Positions 35,893 through 45,416 of a stretch of 64,000 nucleotides of DNA are shown piece by piece. The DNA comes from Bradyrhizobium sp. AZCC 2262 (GTDB lineage: Bacteria > Pseudomonadota > Alphaproteobacteria > Rhizobiales > Xanthobacteraceae), in contig NZ_JAZHRT010000001.1 of assembly GCF_036924535.1 (NCBI RefSeq), forward strand, positions 4,464,001 to 4,528,000. Direction: 5' to 3'. The first letter of the stretch is position 1. Every line of letters begins with the position of its first letter. A program made the translations under genes and the position numbers. The notes below the pieces were generated by a model. That model ran no database searches and was not told where the DNA came from. It saw nothing but the letters and a program-made list of their open reading frames with translations.

Positions 35893-36861
35893 ATGAAAGC
35901 CTATGTCTACGGCGCCAACGGCGCCGAAATCACCGACGTCGCAAAACCTTCGCCGAAGGGCACCCAGGTGCTGGTCAAGGTCCATGCGTGCGGCCTCAAC
36001 CGCGCTGATCTCGGCATGACCAAGGGCCATGTGCATGGTGCGGCCGGCGGCGTCGGCACCGTGCTCGGCATGGAATGGGCTGGCGAAGTCGCCGAGCTTG
36101 GGCCCGATGCCAAGGGCGTCAAGGTCGGCGACAAGATCATGGGCTCGGGCGGCGCGGCGTTTGCGGAGTATACGCTGGCCGATCACCGCCGGCTGTTCCG
36201 CGCGCCCTCGAACATGAACTTTGAGGAAGCCGCCACCCTCCCCGTTGCGCTCGCCACCATGCACAATGCGGTCGTGACCAACGGCGCGCTGCAGGCGGGT
36301 CAGACGGTCCTGATCCAGGGCGCCAGTTCCGGCGTCGGCCTGATGGCGATGCAGATCGCGAAATTCAAAGGCGCAAAACTCGTGATCGGTTCTTCAACGG
36401 ACGCAATGCGCCGTGGCCGCTTGAAGGAGTTCGGGGCGGACCTCGCCGTGGATTCCAAGGACCCCGGCTGGGTGGATCAGGTATTGCAAGCCACCGGAGG
36501 CGAAGGCGTCGACCTGATCGTCGACCAGGTCTCAGGCCCGGTCGCGAACCAGAATCTGAAAGCCACCAAGGTCAAGGGCCGCATCGTCAATGTCGGCCGG
36601 CTCGGCGGCACCCACGGCGATTTCAACTTCGACCTGCACGCCGCGCGCCGCATCCAATATATCGGCGTCACCTTCCGCACCCGCACCATCGAGGAAGTCC
36701 GCGAGATCTTTGACGAGGTCCGCAAGGACATCTGGGGTGCGGTGGAATCGCGAAAACTGCAACTGCCGATCGACAAGGTCTATCCGTTCGCCGAGATCGG
36801 AACCGCGTTCGCGCACATGGAAGCCAACAAGCACCTCGGCAAGATCGTGGTGACGCTGTAG
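35893..36861 (+). CDS. Zinc-type alcohol dehydrogenase-like / quinone oxidoreductase family protein
   Basis: 322-residue MDR protein without structural zinc cysteines, so of the quinone oxidoreductase type. The cofactor-binding VLIQGASSGVGLMAMQIAK lies near residue 140, and ACGLNRADLG near 33 is the usual QOR substrate-loop start. It should use NADPH to reduce a quinone or enone. The SMP-30-like gene follows after 3 bp, so the two are translationally linked. Substrate unknown. Confidence 0.88.
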   Translation: MKAYVYGANGAEITDVAKPSPKGTQVLVKVHACGLNRADLGMTKGHVHGAAGGVGTVLGMEWAGEVAELGPDAKGVKVGDKIMGSGGAAFAEYTLADHRRLFRAPSNMNFEEAATLPVALATMHNAVVTNGALQAGQTVLIQGASSGVGLMAMQIAKFKGAKLVIGSSTDAMRRGRLKEFGADLAVDSKDPGWVDQVLQATGGEGVDLIVDQVSGPVANQNLKATKVKGRIVNVGRLGGTHGDFNFDLHAARRIQYIGVTFRTRTIEEVREIFDEVRKDIWGAVESRKLQLPIDKVYPFAEIGTAFAHMEANKHLGKIVVTL

Positions 36862-36864
36862 CCG

Positions 36865-37704
36865 ATGACGCTGCGATGTGTGCTTGATGGCGGGCGCTAT
36901 TTCGAGGGGCCGCGGTGGCATGCGGGCCGGCTCTGGTTCGTCGACTGCATGGATCGGACCCTGCTCAGCCTCTCTCCCTCCGGCGAGCGCGAGCAGCGTG
37001 CGAAATTCGAGGACACGCCTTGCGGCGTCGGCGTCCTGCCGGACGGACGGCTTGTCGTCCTGACGATGTATCGCAAACACCTGATGACCTATGCCGACGG
37101 CCGGCTTTCGCTTTACGCCGACCTTTCCGGGATAGCCAAAGGCACGATCGACGACATGATCATCGATGGGCAGGGGCGCGCCTATGTCGGCGACCTCGGC
37201 TTCGACATGCCGCCTCCATCAGACCGCGGCGCTCCCGGCCGCATCATTCTGGTGATGCCTGATGGCGCGGCCCGCGTGGTCGCCGAAGGATTGCGGTTTC
37301 CCAACGGCATTGCGGTCTCGGCCGACCATCGCCGGCTCGTCGTGGCCGAAATGGACGGCGCCTGCCTCGCCGACTATGACATCGCGCCGAATGGCGACTT
37401 GACGTTTCGTGGCCGCTTCGGGAGCATGAAGTCTCCCGATGGCATCTGCCTCGACCAGCAAGGCGATGTGTGGGTCGCGTCCTTCGAAGAAGACGCCTTC
37501 ATTCGGCTCGACCCCGGCGGACGCGAGTTGCAGCGAATAGAAGTCCCCGGCCGCCGCGCCCTCGCCTGCGTCCTCGGCGGGCCCGAACGGCGGACACTTT
37601 TCTGCCTGAGCGCGGCAACGTCCTACGAAGAACTCCGGCAACGCAAATCGTCCTCACGCATCGACGTGGTCGATGTGGAAGTTGCGGGGGCTGGTTATCC
37701 CTGA
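36865..37704 (+). CDS. SMP-30/gluconolactonase family protein
   Basis: 279-residue six-bladed beta-propeller. Metal-site features are EGPRWHAGRLWFVDCMDR (Glu near 12), the PNGIAVSADHRRL Asn in mid-protein and SPDGICLDQQGDVWVA with the catalytic Asp. Family members are Ca- or Zn-dependent lactonases. The 3-bp gap to the oxidoreductase gene suggests that a lactone or ester product is handled. Last gene on this strand before the convergent aldo/keto reductase. Confidence 0.87.
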   Translation: MTLRCVLDGGRYFEGPRWHAGRLWFVDCMDRTLLSLSPSGEREQRAKFEDTPCGVGVLPDGRLVVLTMYRKHLMTYADGRLSLYADLSGIAKGTIDDMIIDGQGRAYVGDLGFDMPPPSDRGAPGRIILVMPDGAARVVAEGLRFPNGIAVSADHRRLVVAEMDGACLADYDIAPNGDLTFRGRFGSMKSPDGICLDQQGDVWVASFEEDAFIRLDPGGRELQRIEVPGRRALACVLGGPERRTLFCLSAATSYEELRQRKSSSRIDVVDVEVAGAGYP

Positions 37705-37714
37705 CCGCTGGCAG

Positions 37715-38713
37715 TTATCGCGGCTCGCCCGAAAACGCCTGCCGCAGCGCTGACAGCCGGTCGAGCGCAGCTTGCGGCAGCGGGCCTTTCTCCGCCGCGG
37801 CGAGCGCGTCCCCGAATTGCTGCGGCGTCGCCATGCCGACAAGGATCGTGCCCATTGCCGGGTGAGACAGCGCAAACCGCGTGGCTGCTTCGGTCAGGCT
37901 GGCGGTGAACCCCTCCTCTACCAGTGCCATGAGACGGCGGGCGCGATCGATATCGGCATCGTAACTCATCGCCGAACCGATCGGCTCGGGCGCCGGCCCC
38001 GCAATCGGATGACGCTCGGACGAGCCCGACAGCGCGCCGCCGGCCAGCACGCGGATGCCCACGACGCCAACGCCTGCGGCCCTGGTCGCATCGAACAACC
38101 GTCCATAGTCCTGCGCCGGATAGTTTTGCGGCAGTTCGCAGGCCGCCGATGGATTGAGCATGTTGTAGACGACCTGCGCGCTGTCGAAGACGCGCGCATC
38201 GATCACCTGGTGCAGCGCCGCCGTAACGCCGAGCGCCGTGATCCCGAGAAAGCGAATCTTGCCCTGCTGACGCAGCCGCTCGAACGCCGGCACCACCTCG
38301 TCGAGCACCTGCCGGACGCTCAGCGCCGATCCGCCGCCGTTCGCGGTAATCGGATTGTGCAGATGAAGGATGTCGACCCGGTCAAGACACAGCCGCGCCA
38401 GACTGCCTTCGAGCGATTTGGTGACGGCTTCCGCGATGCGGCCAAACTCGCCGGGCTGCACCCGGACCTTGGTGCCGACGACCACGTCGGCCGGTTTCAG
38501 CTTTTGCAGAACGCGACCGAGATTCTTTTCCGATTCCCCATCGCCGTACTGCACCGCGGTGTCAAAATAGTTGACGCCGGCGGCGATCGCGCGCGCGATG
38601 GTCCGCTCCTGGTCGGCAGCATCGCCGCGCACCATCAATCCGCCGACCGCGCCGCACCCAAAACCCAGCACCGAGAGCTGCATTCCCGTGCGCCCAAAGA
38701 CCCGCAATTGCAT
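37715..38713 (-). CDS. Aldo/keto reductase
   Basis: 332 residues. The catalytic tetrad is visible: Asp51 and Tyr56 in FDTAVQYGDGESE, Lys82 in VVGTKVRV and His near 117-119 in DILHLHNP. It is an NADPH-dependent carbonyl reductase of the (alpha/beta)8 fold, convergent with the SMP-30-like gene with 10 bp between stops. Monocistronic by orientation. Substrate not identifiable. Confidence 0.9.
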   Translation of the reverse strand: MQLRVFGRTGMQLSVLGFGCGAVGGLMVRGDAADQERTIARAIAAGVNYFDTAVQYGDGESEKNLGRVLQKLKPADVVVGTKVRVQPGEFGRIAEAVTKSLEGSLARLCLDRVDILHLHNPITANGGGSALSVRQVLDEVVPAFERLRQQGKIRFLGITALGVTAALHQVIDARVFDSAQVVYNMLNPSAACELPQNYPAQDYGRLFDATRAAGVGVVGIRVLAGGALSGSSERHPIAGPAPEPIGSAMSYDADIDRARRLMALVEEGFTASLTEAATRFALSHPAMGTILVGMATPQQFGDALAAAEKGPLPQAALDRLSALRQAFSGEPR

Positions 38714-38842
38714 CGCTGTTCCCTCCGGGTGACCGGGAGATTATGCGACGTCGAATAGCGGTTGCTCAACCCTGATGTTTGCTGCCGTGATGATCGGCGT
38801 CACATCTCGAGCCACAGTGGACAACTCGGTTCCGCTCTACGC

Positions 38843-39886
38843 TCAGATTTCCCGGAACGACACCAGGCGGCGCTGCGCCTCGTCCCACAACACAAGCCGT
38901 ACACACTGAAAGCTCTGCAGCAGCGTGATGCGACCGACGTCGCGCAGTTCAGGGTAGTCGCGCAGCACGCGCGGCAGCCGGTAATAGGGAATGCGACTGG
39001 AGAGGTGATGCACGTGGTGTACACCGATGTTGGCCGTGAACCAGCGCAGCAGCGCCGGCAGATCGTAATGTGAGCTGCCGTGCAGCGCGGCGTGACGCAG
39101 ATCCCAGTTCTCGTCGCGCTCCCACATCGTGTGCTCAAACTGATGCTGCACGTAGAACAGCCATACGCCGGCCGTGCCGGCCAGGAGCGTAATCGGAAGG
39201 TGCACGAGCAGGAACGCCTTGATGCCGATAAACCATGTGAGCAAAGCGACGATGACGGCAATCGCGAGATTGGTTGCCATTGTACTGGCCCAGGGCTGCC
39301 AACCGTTGCGCATCAGGCCGACCGGGAGCCTCTGTTGCAAAAGAAACAGATAGGCCGGCCCGACACCGAACATGATCAGCGGGTGGCGGTAAAGCCGGTA
39401 TTTCAGACGACCCCACCAGGAAAGGGCCCGGTATTCGCGCACGGTCAGCGTATCGAGATCGCCGATACCGCGGCGATCGAGGTTACCGGTGGTGGCATGA
39501 TGAATCGCATGCGAGCGGCGCCAGCAATCGTAGGGCGTGAGCGTGAGCACGCCAAGGACGCGGCCGACCCAGTCATTCGCCAGACGGCCGGCAAAAAAGG
39601 TGCCGTGACCGCAGTCGTGCTGGATCATGAACAGGCGTACGAGAAAGCCGGCAGCTGGAATCGCGATAAGGAAAGAAGCCCAGGCGTGGCCAAGGTAGAA
39701 CGCGAACCAGGCCGCGGCCCACAACAGGATGAGCGGCAAAGCCGTGATCGCCAGTTCGGCGATGCTGCGCAGACGATTTGGGGTGCTGTAGTCGACCAGG
39801 ATGCGCTGCCAGCGCCGGGCGTTGAGGACGTCATCGCCGCCACCGGCAGGTTGCCCGTTAGACGACTGCACAGCTGTCTTATGCAA
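38843..39886 (-). CDS. Fatty acid desaturase (membrane di-iron)
   Basis: 347 residues with two hydrophobic hairpins and three His boxes: HDCGH (90-94), HAIHH (126-130) and HHVHH (290-294). This is the acyl-lipid desaturase arrangement, placing the di-iron centre on the cytoplasmic face. It introduces a double bond into membrane lipid acyl chains or modifies a related lipid. No redox partner adjacent. The N-terminal 20 residues before LNARRWQRIL are not conserved-looking, so the start is less sure than the domain. Confidence 0.9.
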   Translation of the reverse strand: MHKTAVQSSNGQPAGGGDDVLNARRWQRILVDYSTPNRLRSIAELAITALPLILLWAAAWFAFYLGHAWASFLIAIPAAGFLVRLFMIQHDCGHGTFFAGRLANDWVGRVLGVLTLTPYDCWRRSHAIHHATTGNLDRRGIGDLDTLTVREYRALSWWGRLKYRLYRHPLIMFGVGPAYLFLLQQRLPVGLMRNGWQPWASTMATNLAIAVIVALLTWFIGIKAFLLVHLPITLLAGTAGVWLFYVQHQFEHTMWERDENWDLRHAALHGSSHYDLPALLRWFTANIGVHHVHHLSSRIPYYRLPRVLRDYPELRDVGRITLLQSFQCVRLVLWDEAQRRLVSFREI

Positions 39887-40271
39887 AGAAATATTCCCTT
39901 CTGACGGTGCACGTAGAATCGAGACACCGACGGATCGGCACCTTCGTCGGTTGATCGATTTTTGGAGAAGGGTCTGAAACGTGCGTGCCTGTCAGTGGCA
40001 AGGCAAACCGCCCAGCAGTTCGGCCAAGTGTCGACTCGCCGACATATGACATGAATCGGGGTGGCGTCAAGGACTGCAACGCCGCGTTACCGGCATCCCC
40101 CTGGGTCAAGCCCGCCGGCCCGGATCAGCCGACGGGTCCGCGCAAAGGCGCGGCCCGATGCCAGGCTCCGGCGTCATCCGCCATCGCTTGACGCGTGCGG
40201 CGACATCGGCAAATCTTGCTGCATTATCGGCGCGATGGGTCCGGCCGTCAGGACCCTGTTCATTGGAAACC
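39887..40271. other. Intergenic region, 385 bp, no gene seen
   Basis: Between divergent genes. Frames here are low in family features. A short ACCGACG/CGTCGGT inverted pair sits near the desaturase start; nothing else stands out. Confidence 0.5.
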
Positions 40272-40788
40272 GTGTGTATTTTGCCAAACGTCATTCGACA
40301 TCTGACCAAAGCCGCCCTTCTATCAGCCACGCTTGCTGTTGTCGTCTTGCCGGGCCTGGCGCGCGCGCTCAGGCAGCGCCGGTGGCAGCATTGGCAATGA
40401 CGAAAAGTCGCTATCCGGTTCGCGCGCGACGCCTCGCGCGGCTGACCCCTCAAAGCCGGAACGACGTAATAAGCCCGAGACCGAAGCGCCGAGCCGCGCG
40501 TCGCGAAAGAGCGGCGGCAGTGGCGGCGGCAATCTGGATGGAGCATGGGCGCTTACCAGCGTCGGCACGCCCTGCGGCAGCTCCACCGATACGGTGGTCA
40601 TCACCGGCAGCAGGATGGTGGAGCAATACGACACCGCTCAAGTCAGTCCGAATGGCGCCGTGTCAGGAATCGGGTCCGCGGGAAGCCTGAGCTGGACCAT
40701 GTCCGGCCGCTTCTCGGGCCGCAGCGGATCCGGCACACTCCAGCGATCCGATGGATGCGCGGGAAGCTGGACCGGAGCAAAACAGTAA
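40272..40788 (+). pseudogene. Small secreted Gly/Ser-rich protein, reading frame broken after the signal peptide
   Basis: One frame gives a signal peptide (HLTKAALLSATLAVVVLPGLARA), but then reads RQRRWQHWQ and stops. A second frame continues GGSIGNDEKSLSGSRATPRAADPSKP and the body GSGGGNLDGAWALTSVGTPCGSSTDTVV... to a stop at 40788. A net extra base near the GCGCGCGC run at about 40362-40370 joins them. The start is uncertain (GTG 40272 or TTG 40281; no ATG fits). I recall this type of secreted hypothetical with paired Cys in Bradyrhizobium. Function unknown. Confidence 0.6.
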
Positions 40789-40872
40789 ATCGAAGGCTGT
40801 GCGACGGCCCGCAGATTGCCATCTACGCTGACGAAAGATTCATGGCTCGACGCAGATCGAACCGACTTCATT

Positions 40873-42462
40873 TCAAACAAGTGCGGCCCGAATCATCCGC
40901 GCGAGGTCCGAGCTGATGTAAGGCTTCGTCAATAGCAGCACGCCGGCGTCGAGCCGGCCGTGATGCACGATGGCGTTCTCGGTATAGCCCGACGTATACA
41001 GCACCTTGAGCCCGGGGCGTCGCTTCCGCGCCTCGATCGCGAGCTGGCGGCCGTTCATTCCCCCGGGCATGATAACGTCGGTGAACAGCAGGTCGATACG
41101 TTCAGGACCATCGATAATTGCCAGAGCCTCGGCGGCCTTGCTGGCAGTGAGCGTGGCATAGCCGAGGCGGCCAATCTGGGTCACCACGTATTCACGGACC
41201 AGGGCATCATCCTCGACGATCAGGATGGTTTCGTCGCCGCGCTCGACCGCGCCCGTTCCTGCTTCGTCGGGCAGCGCTTCTGCGGCGCCTGCGGCCTGCG
41301 GCAAATAGAGCTTCGCGGTAGTCCCGTGTCCCGGTTCGCTGTAGATCTTGACATGCCCGTTGGACTGCTTGACGAAACCATAGACCATGCTGAGGCCGAG
41401 CCCCGCTCCCTTCCCGACCTCCTTGGTGGTAAAGAACGGTTCAAACACCTTGTCGAGCAAGTCAGCGGGGATTCCCTCCCCCGAGTCGCTCACCGCAATC
41501 ATCACGTAGTTTCCAGGAATCACTTCGGGATTCGTGCTCGCGTAGTTCTCGTCGAGGACGACATTCTTGGTTTCCAGCGTCAGCTTGCCGCCATCAGGCA
41601 TGGCGTCGCGCGCGTTCAGGGCGAGGTTCAGGATCGCTGTGGAAAGCTGACTGGGATCAATCAGGGCCGTCGCGGAATCATGCGCCAGCATCGATTCGAT
41701 TTCGATCTGTTCGCCGAGCGTCGGCCGCAGTAGCCGCGCGGCATCGATGACGAGGGCATTGACATCAGTATTGCGCGGCTGCAGCGGCTGGCGGCGAGCG
41801 AAGGCCAGCAGATGCCGGGTCAGGTCGGCGCCCCTTGCCGCCGCAGCGCTGATCATATCGGTGATCTCTGCGAGTTGCGGACGGTCCTTCACCGCGTCAC
41901 TGAGGATTTCGATCGTTCCGGTGATGACCGTCAGAATGTTGTTGAAGTCGTGCGCAACGCCACCGGTGAGCTGCCCGATGGCTTCCATCTTCTGTGCCTG
42001 CCGGACCAGCGTCTCGGTGGCCTCGATCTCCTGAAAACGCTTGACCATCGCTTCGGCGCTGCGGCGCTGCCGGACCTCCTCCTCAAGCGCCGCATAGGCT
42101 TGCTGAAGCTGAATGCGTGTCGGCAGTACCAGGATTCGCGGCAGCAATAGCAGCAGAGCCGCCGAGATTCCGATCGAGACCAGCGCCAGGAAGCCCTTTA
42201 CAAGGCCCTCGATGCCGTAGGCCGGCACCCACAAGGTGAGGATCGACAGCAGGCGTGCCACCCCGCAGACGGCGAGGAAAGTCGCGAAGGCCAGGAACAC
42301 GCTGCGAAACATGACTTCGCGGCGCCGCCGCCATGCAAAGAACCCGAGGACGAACGCGGTAACGAAGAAAGCGCAAGCGAGCATGGCGTCGGAAATGGCA
42401 TTCAGCCAGATCAATTCCGGCTGCCAAAGCAGGCACGCGCCATGCGGGATGAGTGTCGACAT
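40873..42462 (-). CDS. Hybrid histidine kinase with ethylene-receptor-like membrane domain
   Basis: 529 residues. Three membrane helices (about 15-110) resemble the ethylene-receptor input domain: HGACLLWQPELIWLNAISD with Asp25, and AVCGVARLL with Cys66 but Arg70 where ethylene receptors have the second copper ligand His. A kinase core follows (GGVAHDFNNIL, His171; later N, G1 and G2 boxes such as SDSGEGIP and GAGLGLSMVYG). A C-terminal receiver has Asp462 in LLFTDVIMPG and TKPY. ATG 42462 is chosen because it starts the membrane domain; the upstream frame covers repeat DNA. Signal unknown. Confidence 0.88.
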   Translation of the reverse strand: MSTLIPHGACLLWQPELIWLNAISDAMLACAFFVTAFVLGFFAWRRRREVMFRSVFLAFATFLAVCGVARLLSILTLWVPAYGIEGLVKGFLALVSIGISAALLLLLPRILVLPTRIQLQQAYAALEEEVRQRRSAEAMVKRFQEIEATETLVRQAQKMEAIGQLTGGVAHDFNNILTVITGTIEILSDAVKDRPQLAEITDMISAAAARGADLTRHLLAFARRQPLQPRNTDVNALVIDAARLLRPTLGEQIEIESMLAHDSATALIDPSQLSTAILNLALNARDAMPDGGKLTLETKNVVLDENYASTNPEVIPGNYVMIAVSDSGEGIPADLLDKVFEPFFTTKEVGKGAGLGLSMVYGFVKQSNGHVKIYSEPGHGTTAKLYLPQAAGAAEALPDEAGTGAVERGDETILIVEDDALVREYVVTQIGRLGYATLTASKAAEALAIIDGPERIDLLFTDVIMPGGMNGRQLAIEARKRRPGLKVLYTSGYTENAIVHHGRLDAGVLLLTKPYISSDLARMIRAALV

Positions 42463-42598
42463 ACCCAAAATACTCCAAAAACAGCACCACAGGTTGCATC
42501 TTGATCCGATCGGCCCGCCGGGACAACGGGCCAGATCATCCAGGCTTCCGCCGACCGTAGGGCGAAGAGCCCTACCCGCGCGTACGCTCTGGCGTCGG

Positions 42599-42637
42599 GC
42601 GGTGGACGCGGCGGGGTCGGGCGCGTGGCGTGGTCGC
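42599..42637. repeat. Fragment shared with the long repeat at 47.4 kb
   Basis: GCGGTGGACGCGGC...GTCGGGCGCGTGG(G)CGTGGTCGC matches 47379-47418 with two substitutions and one single-base gap. It looks like a truncated copy of the same family. Confidence 0.75.
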
Positions 42638-42735
42638 TGCACGCAAAATGGATGGGGCGACTTTTCCGCCGTAGCTCGTCAGAGCGAAGGCGGAAGCTCA
42701 AAGAGCGAATATCCAAGGCGGAAGGGTCCAGCCCG

Positions 42736-42814
42736 TAGGGCGGATTGGCGAAGCGTAATCCGCCATCTTGTCTGAGGTGCTGCGGCGGATTACGCCTTCG
42801 GCTAATCCGCCCTA
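42736..42814. repeat. Palindrome of the TAGGGCGGATT family
   Basis: The left arm (42736-42764) and right arm (42784-42814) are near-perfect complements, TAGGGCGGATT...CGTAATCCGCC, separated by 19 bp. Found once in this window; I recall it as widespread in proteobacteria. Confidence 0.8.
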
Positions 42815-42833
42815 TGCGCTGCGCGAGCGATAG

Positions 42834-42860
42834 AGGTCCGCTTGGGTCAAAAGCGGACCT
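42834..42860 (-). terminator. GGGTCAA-loop hairpin after the flavin monooxygenase
   Basis: AGGTCCGCTT and AAGCGGACCT form a perfect 10-bp stem around GGGTCAA, starting 4 bp past the gene's stop at 42865. There is no T-run. A related hairpin lies at 47011-47039. Confidence 0.6.
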
Positions 42861-42864
42861 GTGA

Positions 42865-44035
42865 TCAGTTCACGCTCCTCAGCAATGCCGCTGCCGCTTC
42901 CTCGGTATCGTAAGGAAATATCCAGGCTGCGGCCGACATCCATTCCCGCATCCTCTCCGCCTGGTCTGAGGGATTTCCGGCTGCGGATCGATAGAACCTG
43001 CCGGCCAGGCGCGAGGCAGCTTGAACACCGCTCGTACGTCCCAGCCTCAGATTTTGGTAGGCTTGCAGTCTGCCCGGAATCTCTTCGCGCCCTGCGTGCT
43101 CGAGCAGAACGGCAAGCGCAAAGCCATCCTCGATGGACTGTCCGGCCCCTTGGCCAAAATGCGGGACCATCGGGTGAGCCGCATCGCCAAGCAGGGTGAC
43201 GCAGCCTCTCGACCAATAGGGTAGCGGTGGCCGATCGTAGATGCCCCAGCGAAAGGTTTGATCGAGCGCCGCGATGATGTCCTGGACCGGAGCGTCCCAG
43301 CCCCTGTATTCGCCTGCGAGTGTCCGGACGTCGCCCGGCGCGAACCAGGTCTCCTCCATGTCGAGTGAGCTCGGGACAAACGCGACAATGTTGACCAGGT
43401 GCCCCTGGGAAACCGGGAAGCAAATGAAGCTACGACCGTCGCCCATCCACATGTTCAAGCCGCGCAAGTCTGCGGCCCACGACAGTTTTTGGCGTCTGCA
43501 CGAGACCTCGGTAAGCCACGATGCCCTCGCTCGTCGGGCTCGCCGTCAGGCCGATCTCGCGCCGGACAATCGAATGGATGCCATCTGCCCCTATGACCAC
43601 ATCCGCATCGCAAACGGCACCATCAGCGAAAGTCAGCCGCGCTCCGCTTCCTACATCGTTGACGGCAACACAGCGATGCCCGAACCGAACCGTTCCCGCC
43701 CACGCGCCAAGGAGCATCTCGAGGAACTCGACGCGGTGAATCTGATAGCTCGGCACCGTGGGGGTAGCAGACGGCCTCGGAACAGGCTCTCCCCGTGACG
43801 TTCGTAGCGTGAGTCCCTGGCTCCTTGTGGTGATCTTCTCGATCGCCTCGCAAAGACCGGCGCGTTTGAGCAAGATCGCTGCATTCGGAGGGATAGATAT
43901 TCCAGCCCCGGCCTCACGTGGGGACTGGGCTTCTTCAAAAACCGTGACGTTCATGCCCCGCGCGCGCAGCGCCAGTGCGGCAGACAATCCACCGATCCCC
44001 GCGCCGACGATGGCAATATTCAGTCTGTCGATCAT
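42865..44035 (-). pseudogene. FAD-dependent monooxygenase (salicylate hydroxylase-like), frameshifted
   Basis: From ATG 44035 the frame gives a class A flavin monooxygenase N-terminus (NIAIVGAGIGGLSAALALRARG, GAGIGG 11-16; VIGADGIHSIVR near 165). After LVQTPKT it enters a dead-end. A one-base-shifted frame continues LSWAADLRGLNMWMGDGRSF and GCVTLLGDAAHPMVPHFGQGAGQSIEDG, the GD motif binding FAD ribityl, to a stop at 42865. An extra A in the A5 run (T-run 43486-43490 on plus) explains it. Restored length is about 389 residues, typical of hydroxylases acting on aromatic acids. Sequencing error or recent pseudogene. Confidence 0.88.
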
Positions 44036-44084
44036 TGGCACCAATCCAACCATCAAGCGTCTTGGTTTCGCGAAAAGATCAGCG

Positions 44085-45281
44085 TCAGTTGCCGATGACA
44101 TCATCGAGCAGCACCCATCTGGTGCCGTCGAAACGCGCCATCCTGGCCTTTCTCCAGGCAATCCGGTTCGTTGGGGTGACGTTGATCGTCAGGCCGGGCA
44201 GGAACAGTGGCAGTTGAACGCCGCGCATATTGGTTGCCTGCCTGATGAGATTTTCCCGAGACAGGTCGTCGCCGCAATTCTTCAGTATCTCGACAATGAT
44301 CTGCGCGGTCGAATAGGGGAAAACCGAGTCCTCGACCTCCTCGTTCGGCGCCCACTCCTTCATGAAGGCGCGATACTCTCTCATGCCGGCATCAGCTTCC
44401 CACATGGGATCCTCGGACGACTTCAGCCAGAAAGCGGTGACCGCGCCGGTTGAGGCGGCAAGTCCCGCCGGACGCATGACCGCCGCAATGCCGCTGACGC
44501 CCGACAGCAGCACATGCTGGACCTTCCAGCCAAGCTCGTGTGCCTTGCGGATGGCTTGCGCTGCAAAGCGCGCGTTGGAGGCATGAAACAAGGTATCGGC
44601 ACCGGAAGCCTTGAGTGCCACGATTTGTGAATCGACCGTCGGATCCATGATGTCGTAGGCCGCCTCTGCCACCACCATGGTCGAGGCGCGCGATCCCAGG
44701 GCGGCCTTGAAGCCGGCGAGATTGCCCTTCCCCAAATCGTCATTCTGGTAGATGACGGCGATCTTCGCGTCAGGTTTGGTCTTCAGCAGATATTCGGCAT
44801 AGATCCGGGTCTCGACCGGCTGCGGCATCATGAACGTGGTTGTCCACGGCAGGTTCTCGGGGTCGTCGAGTTTCGGCGTACTGGCGAGCAGGAGGATTTG
44901 CGGTACGGCCTTGCTGTTGAGATATTTTGCGACCGCAAGGTTGCTCGGGGTTCCAACCGATCCGACGATCGCCAGCACGCCATCGCTTTCGACCAGCTTT
45001 CGTGTCTGCTCGGCCGCCTTGGCCGGCGCGAAGGCATCGTCGAGCGAGACCAGCGTGACCTGGCGGCCATTGACGCCGCCGGACGCGTTGATTTTTCTGA
45101 GATAGGCAGCCTCCACCCGGCCGAACCTGGCCAGGGAGGAAACCGGTCCGCTGTACGGCATGGTCTGACCGAGCTTGATCTCGGTATCGGTGACGCCGGG
45201 ACCGTATTTTTTCTCGGCCGCCCCAACGGGCGAGAGGCTGGCGATCGAGAAGCTTAGCGCAAGGATCAGGGGCCGGATCAT
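44085..45281 (-). CDS. ABC transporter substrate-binding protein (branched-chain amino acid type)
   Basis: 398 residues. The signal peptide (LILALSFSIASLSPVGAAEK) is followed by a Leu/Ile/Val-binding-like fold: YGPGVTDTEIKLGQTMPYSGPVS, VNGRQVTLVSLDDAF and LAIVGSVGTPSNLAVAKYLN. No permease or ATPase genes are adjacent, so it is an orphan or serves transporters elsewhere. In this genome type such proteins often bind aromatic or short-chain acids. It lies near the broken monooxygenase gene (49 bp upstream of its start) on the same strand and may feed it. Confidence 0.88.
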   Translation of the reverse strand: MIRPLILALSFSIASLSPVGAAEKKYGPGVTDTEIKLGQTMPYSGPVSSLARFGRVEAAYLRKINASGGVNGRQVTLVSLDDAFAPAKAAEQTRKLVESDGVLAIVGSVGTPSNLAVAKYLNSKAVPQILLLASTPKLDDPENLPWTTTFMMPQPVETRIYAEYLLKTKPDAKIAVIYQNDDLGKGNLAGFKAALGSRASTMVVAEAAYDIMDPTVDSQIVALKASGADTLFHASNARFAAQAIRKAHELGWKVQHVLLSGVSGIAAVMRPAGLAASTGAVTAFWLKSSEDPMWEADAGMREYRAFMKEWAPNEEVEDSVFPYSTAQIIVEILKNCGDDLSRENLIRQATNMRGVQLPLFLPGLTINVTPTNRIAWRKARMARFDGTRWVLLDDVIGN

Positions 45282-45416
45282 GGCGGCGTACCTCGTTTTA
45301 GCGGCTTCAACAGGGGCGTTTTGCTATCCCGGGCTGCAGGATGATGCTGTACAATCGTCCCGGCGTCCCGAAATTCCGCCGAAATTTTCCGAAAGCGAGC
45401 CCCACGAGGCGCCCTG

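Larger units (their letters stand above)
42463..42864. other. Intergenic region, 402 bp, with several repeat elements
   Basis: It contains a fragment of the long Bradyrhizobium-type repeat (42599-42637), a GTAGGGCGGATT palindrome (42736-42814) and a GGGTCAA hairpin (42834-42860). No gene is supported. Confidence 0.65.
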
